A stretch of DNA of 64,000 nt from assembly GCA_947591315.1 (NCBI GenBank), contig CANQDD010000001.1, positions 1 through 64,000 on the forward strand, given 5' to 3'. Below the pieces are notes generated by a model that searched no databases, had not been told where the DNA came from, and worked only from the letters and a program-made list of their open reading frames with translations. Every line of letters starts with the position of its first letter. The first letter of the stretch is position 1. The DNA comes from an uncultured Clostridia bacterium. GTDB lineage: Bacteria; Bacillota; Clostridia; UBA1381. Of the stretch, positions 61,025-64,000 are shown piece by piece. A program made the position numbers and the translations under genes.

Positions 61025-61711
61025 CAGCGTCCCTTTAAGCTCCGCCGCGAGCTTTTCAAGGCAGCGTTTTTCGATACGGCTAACGTAGCTGCGGCTTATG
61101 CCGAGAATATCCGCAACCTCGCGCTGCGTCTTGCGCTTGCCGCCGCCGAGACCGTAACGCCAGCAGATTATATTTGTTTCGTTTACGGTGAGCGTTTTCT
61201 TTATTGCGGCGCGCAGCTTCTGCGCTTCTATTTTGTCCGAAATAATCTCCGAAACATCGGTGTCGTCGGCAGTGAGTATATCGGAAAGTGTCATATTGTT
61301 GCCTTCCTTGTCCGAGCCGACGCTTTCCTCGATTGAAACCTCGTTCTGCAGCTTTTTAGCCTTGCGCATATACATGAGAACCTCGTTTTCAATGCACCGC
61401 GATATGTATGTGGAAAGACGGCTGTTCTTGCGAGGGTTAAAGGTGTTAATGCCTTTTATAAGCCCGATTGTGCCTATTGAAATCAAATCCTCGGTATTTT
61501 TATCGTCGGCGTACTTTTTCGCTATGTGCGCCACAAGGCGAAGGTTGCGCTCTATCAGAATATTTTTCGCGCTTTCGCTGCCCTCGGCGTATTCGGCAAG
61601 ATACTTTTTCTCCTCCTCGGCTGTCAGCGGCTTCGGGAACGCGGCGCTCCCGCTCACATACCCAGCGAGTATAAGTACAGTCTGTATCCATTCAAAAAAA
61701 ATCCCCAACAT
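61022..61711 (-). CDS. sigK: RNA polymerase sporulation sigma factor SigK
   Basis: Start at ATG 61711 after AAGGGGG. The 229-aa product has an N-terminal hydrophobic pro-sequence-like stretch (about 1-20). Sigma-70 region 2 (LISIGTIGLIKGINTFNP), region 3 and region 4 helix-turn-helix (TQREVADILGISRSYVSRIE) follow. The gene is uninterrupted, so no skin element is inserted here. SigK drives late mother-cell gene expression. A possible sigma-E-type promoter (CATATTAT) lies about 30 bp upstream on the minus strand. Confidence 0.93.
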   Translation of the reverse strand: MLGIFFEWIQTVLILAGYVSGSAAFPKPLTAEEEKKYLAEYAEGSESAKNILIERNLRLVAHIAKKYADDKNTEDLISIGTIGLIKGINTFNPRKNSRLSTYISRCIENEVLMYMRKAKKLQNEVSIEESVGSDKEGNNMTLSDILTADDTDVSEIISDKIEAQKLRAAIKKTLTVNETNIICWRYGLGGGKRKTQREVADILGISRSYVSRIEKRCLEKLAAELKGTL

Positions 61712-61869
61712 CTGTCCGTACCCCCTTAAAAACATAATATGCGCGGTACAAACCTTGTTTTAACATCGTTTCTGTCCTTATTTTGTTTATATTTTGAAAT
61801 ATTGGGAAAAATTATATGGCAAGTCATATTTTGTCTTTTTATTGTAACACACATATAAAGGCGCTGATA

Positions 61870-61898
61870 TTGATTTGAAACGGATAAACCTATATAAT
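61870..61898 (+). promoter_or_regulatory. Promoter of the YARHG protein gene
   Basis: TTGATT and TATAAT are separated by 17 bp, 35 bp before the ATG at 61934. Confidence 0.6.
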
Positions 61899-61933
61899 TA
61901 AAGCGTGTATAGGAGGAAACGGAGGTCGGATAT

Positions 61934-63268
61934 ATGTTATGTAATAAATGCGGCTCACAGATACCCGATGACGCTAAAGAGTGTGAATTTTGCGGAGCAA
62001 AGGTGGACGCTTCCGTGGATAACGGCGATACAAAGGTATTGAATACGGATGAGCTTGCTTCCGCTGCCGCGGCTTCGGCAGGTGCGGAGACCGTAGAGAA
62101 CAGCGAGGATATTTTTGACGACAATGCAAAGAAACGCCGCGAGCAAATGGAAAAAATGATGGAGGACAAGAAAAAGCAGTTGTCCGAAATCGAAAAAAGA
62201 CGTAACGAAAAACGTAAAAAACAGAAGAGAAAAAAGATAGCGATAATCGCGCTTATATGCGCGGCTGTCGCGGGTGCGTCGTGTATAGGCGCGCATTATA
62301 TAATCAAAAATATAAACGGCGATTCGGTGACAACGGAGCAAACGCTGCCGTTGGCTTCTCCGACTCCGTCAGCAAGCGTTTCACCGTCTGTTAGTCCGTC
62401 GGCTTTGCCTTCGGTAAATCCGTCGGCGGCACCGACCGCTTTACCGACCGCAAGCACTGTACCTTCGGGTGCACCCGCAGCCGGTACGCAGAACGGTAAC
62501 GGCTCTGGAGCGCAGCCATGGGCAAGCACATCGTCGGGCGCGTCGTCGCCGCGTTCGGGCTCATCTTCGTCAGGCGGCACATCAAGCGGCGGTTCAACGG
62601 GAAGCAGCTCGTCAGGCAGCCGTTCATCATCATCGGGAGGAACAACCTCGTCGGGCGGCAGCTCGGGAGGAAGCTCATCATCATCGTCCGCTTCATCGGG
62701 CGGCGGTTCATCGTCGCAAAGCTCGTCGTCATCAGCAGCATACGAGAACGCTTCCGACAGCGGTATTGTGTCGGATAAAATTTCGGCAAAGCTCGTAACG
62801 GGCGGCGAGGTTGTGCGCAACAGCGCGACGGGCAAGCCTTTAATGACGTTCGTAATGGGCGGCGTACGGTATTATGCGAACGTCTCAGAGGGCAGCACGA
62901 CCGACCAGGTTAAGGGCAAGACCTTTACGATAGACGCGGACGCTACGGGCGAAAGCTACAACGGCAACACCATTTACGAAATTTCGAGCATGACCAAGTA
63001 CGAGGGAGACTTCATTCTGCCGGATTCCGGCACAAGGCTCTTGACGCAGAGCGATATAAGCGGACTGTCAAAATACGACCTCGCGCTTGCGCGTAACGAA
63101 ATCTACGCGCGTCACGGGCGTAAGTTCCAGACAGCGGAGTACAGCAAATATTTTTCGGCTAAGTCGTGGTACCACATAAATCCGAATTACAATTACAGCG
63201 ACGACGACGGAAATCTCAACGACATAGAGCGGAAGAATGTTATGCTTATACTTAACGCTGAAAAATAA
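61934..63268 (+). CDS. Zinc-ribbon membrane protein with a Ser/Gly-rich linker and a YARHG domain
   Basis: The 444-aa product has an N-terminal zinc ribbon (CNKCGSQIPDDAKECEFCG) and one membrane helix (about 97-117). A Pro/Ser-rich then Ser/Gly-rich linker spans about 130-275. A beta-rich domain and the C-terminal YARHG motif (NEIYARHGRKF) follow. The zinc ribbon would face the cytoplasm and the YARHG domain the outside. YARHG domains are thought to bind wall or surface ligands. GGAGG precedes the ATG. Confidence 0.87.
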   Translation: MLCNKCGSQIPDDAKECEFCGAKVDASVDNGDTKVLNTDELASAAAASAGAETVENSEDIFDDNAKKRREQMEKMMEDKKKQLSEIEKRRNEKRKKQKRKKIAIIALICAAVAGASCIGAHYIIKNINGDSVTTEQTLPLASPTPSASVSPSVSPSALPSVNPSAAPTALPTASTVPSGAPAAGTQNGNGSGAQPWASTSSGASSPRSGSSSSGGTSSGGSTGSSSSGSRSSSSGGTTSSGGSSGGSSSSSSASSGGGSSSQSSSSSAAYENASDSGIVSDKISAKLVTGGEVVRNSATGKPLMTFVMGGVRYYANVSEGSTTDQVKGKTFTIDADATGESYNGNTIYEISSMTKYEGDFILPDSGTRLLTQSDISGLSKYDLALARNEIYARHGRKFQTAEYSKYFSAKSWYHINPNYNYSDDDGNLNDIERKNVMLILNAEK

Positions 63269-63303
63269 AATTGCATACGTAGGATAAAGGGTATATATAC
63301 GAG

Positions 63304-63338
63304 AACGGGGACACTAAAGTAATTTTAGTGTCCCCGTT
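63304..63338. repeat. REP-like perfect palindrome acting as bidirectional terminator
   Basis: AACGGGGACACTAAA and TTTAGTGTCCCCGTT form a perfect 15-bp stem with a 5-nt loop. It contains the same GGGGACACTAAA core as the repeats at 7236 and 37241-37318. It separates the converging YARHG and metA genes. Confidence 0.8.
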
Positions 63339-63343
63339 ACGTT

Positions 63344-64000
63344 TTAGTTGATACTGTCAATGTCATACGGCGTGATCTGGTATACGAAGTAATTGAGCCA
63401 GTTTGAAAACAGGAGATACGCGTGCGAGCGCCACCTTGCGACCGGACGTCTTGTCGGATCGTCGGCGGGGAAGTAGTGCTTCGGTATCTGCGGATTTAAG
63501 CCTTTTTCGAGGTCGCGGAAGTACTCGTCGCGCAAGGTGTTTGCATCGTACTCGCTGTGACCGGTCACAAAAATACGTCTGCCGCCCTTTGTGAACACGA
63601 TATACACGCCCGCCTCTTTGGACTCGGCAAGCACCTCAAGCTCTTTAACCTTGTCTATATCCTCGCGCAAAACGCACGAGTGGCGAGAATGAGGCGCGTA
63701 AAACTCACTGTCAAACCCGCGCACGAGCTTAGCCGTTCTGCGCGTCACGCGATGTCGGAACACGCCGGAGCATTTTTCCTTAAGCGCGTGCTTCGGCACG
63801 CCGTAATGGTAGTACATACCCGCGAACGCCGCCCAGCATATATGGAGCGTGGAGGTGACGTTCGTCTTTGACCACTCCATTATTTCAATAAGCTCGTCCC
63901 AGTAATCGACTTCTTCAAACTCCAAATTCTCGACCGGCGCGCCGGTTATGATCATGCCGTCGTATTTCGATTTCTTTATCTCGTCAAACGTCTTGTAGAA
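63344..64000 (-). CDS. metA: Homoserine O-acetyltransferase, partial (N-terminus beyond the window)
   Basis: The frame is open to the window edge, so only the C-terminal part (219 codons) is present. MetA-family features include [10 protein letters not shown] with the catalytic cysteine and the [10 protein letters not shown] stretch. The glutamate in GAPVE occupies the position that favours acetyl-CoA over succinyl-CoA in this family. The enzyme starts methionine synthesis from homoserine. The start codon lies outside the window. Confidence 0.88.
   Translation of the reverse strand, partial: FYKTFDEIKKSKYDGMIITGAPVENLEFEEVDYWDELIEIMEWSKTNVTSTLHICWAAFAGMYYHYGVPKHALKEKCSGVFRHRVTRRTAKLVRGFDSEFYAPHSRHSCVLREDIDKVKELEVLAESKEAGVYIVFTKGGRRIFVTGHSEYDANTLRDEYFRDLEKGLNPQIPKHYFPADDPTRRPVARWRSHAYLLFSNWLNYFVYQITPYDIDSIN

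Noticed and set aside
62520-62750. Repetitive tract that resembles a minisatellite
   Set aside because: It is low-complexity Ser/Gly coding sequence with degenerate codons, without a fixed repeat unit.
62391-62835. Plus- and minus-strand ORFs rich in His/Arg or Asp/Pro within the YARHG gene
   Set aside because: They are alternative-frame readings of the Ser/Gly-codon linker.
1-64000. CRISPR array, rRNA genes, complete insertion sequence or transposase
   Set aside because: I looked for regularly spaced direct repeats, rRNA signatures and DDE/Y1 transposase motifs and saw none in the window.

Overview
The window is chromosomal DNA of a spore-forming anaerobic Clostridia-type Firmicute, probably an uncultured gut lineage; the species cannot be fixed from sequence alone. 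The evidence is an alpha/beta-type small acid-soluble spore protein, an uninterrupted sporulation sigma factor SigK, a sensory [FeFe]-hydrogenase, desulfoferrodoxin, SLH and copper-amine-oxidase-like stalk-domain surface proteins, the Bacillus-like order SRP RNA-dnaX-ebfC-recR, and Shine-Dalgarno-led genes on both strands.

Layout. 1-4.2 kb: an H2-sensing signalling module (STAS protein, HydS-like hydrogenase, SpoIIE-type phosphatase) and a CmpB-like membrane protein. 4.2-6.8 kb: a tandem-domain D,D-carboxypeptidase. 6.83-15.26 kb: an AT-rich, integrase-less island bounded by a 23-bp repeat of the tRNA-Ser(GCU) 3' end. It carries phage remnants (Bro-N antirepressor, RHH repressor with its operator, Mor-like activator, tape-measure fragment, truncated GTPase) and a DUF262 + HEPN RNase-like pair whose DUF262 gene is split at an A7 run. 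15.2-23 kb: two tRNA-Ser genes, a spore protein, amidohydrolase, thioredoxin reductase, glycosyltransferase, GNAT, HAD phosphatase, BipA and a Fic-like protein. 23-26.3 kb: rpsB-tsf flanked by a RelBE-like and a HicAB toxin-antitoxin pair. 26.3-36.5 kb: araA, LMW phosphatase-rimI-tsaD, a MITE, aroB-lspA-rlu, ddl-murI-DUF1934-ctpA. 36.6-44 kb: three small proteins (one carrying in-frame copies of a REP-like repeat), desulfoferrodoxin, and a GH2 + DUF5107/TPR pair. 44-53 kb: SLH protein, AI-2E family permease, BaiN-like flavoprotein, sirtuin, large subtilase. 53-58.5 kb: tmRNA, tRNA-Leu, a structured-RNA candidate, a stalk-domain protein, SRP RNA and dnaX-ebfC-recR. 58.5-64 kb: a BlaI/MecR-type system with a split sensor, sigK, a YARHG protein and homoserine O-acetyltransferase running off the window.

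How it works together: most of the window is housekeeping (translation, cell wall, DNA repair, sporulation). The accessory parts are the island, three toxin-antitoxin-like modules within 16 kb, the REP/MITE repeats and several candidate RNAs. The best candidates for something new are the DUF262/HEPN pair with a homopolymer frameshift and two well-formed start sites, the phage-type switch around 9.0-9.4 kb with a consensus antisense promoter, and the 53.9-54.1 kb structured RNA ahead of an AT-rich stalk-domain gene.
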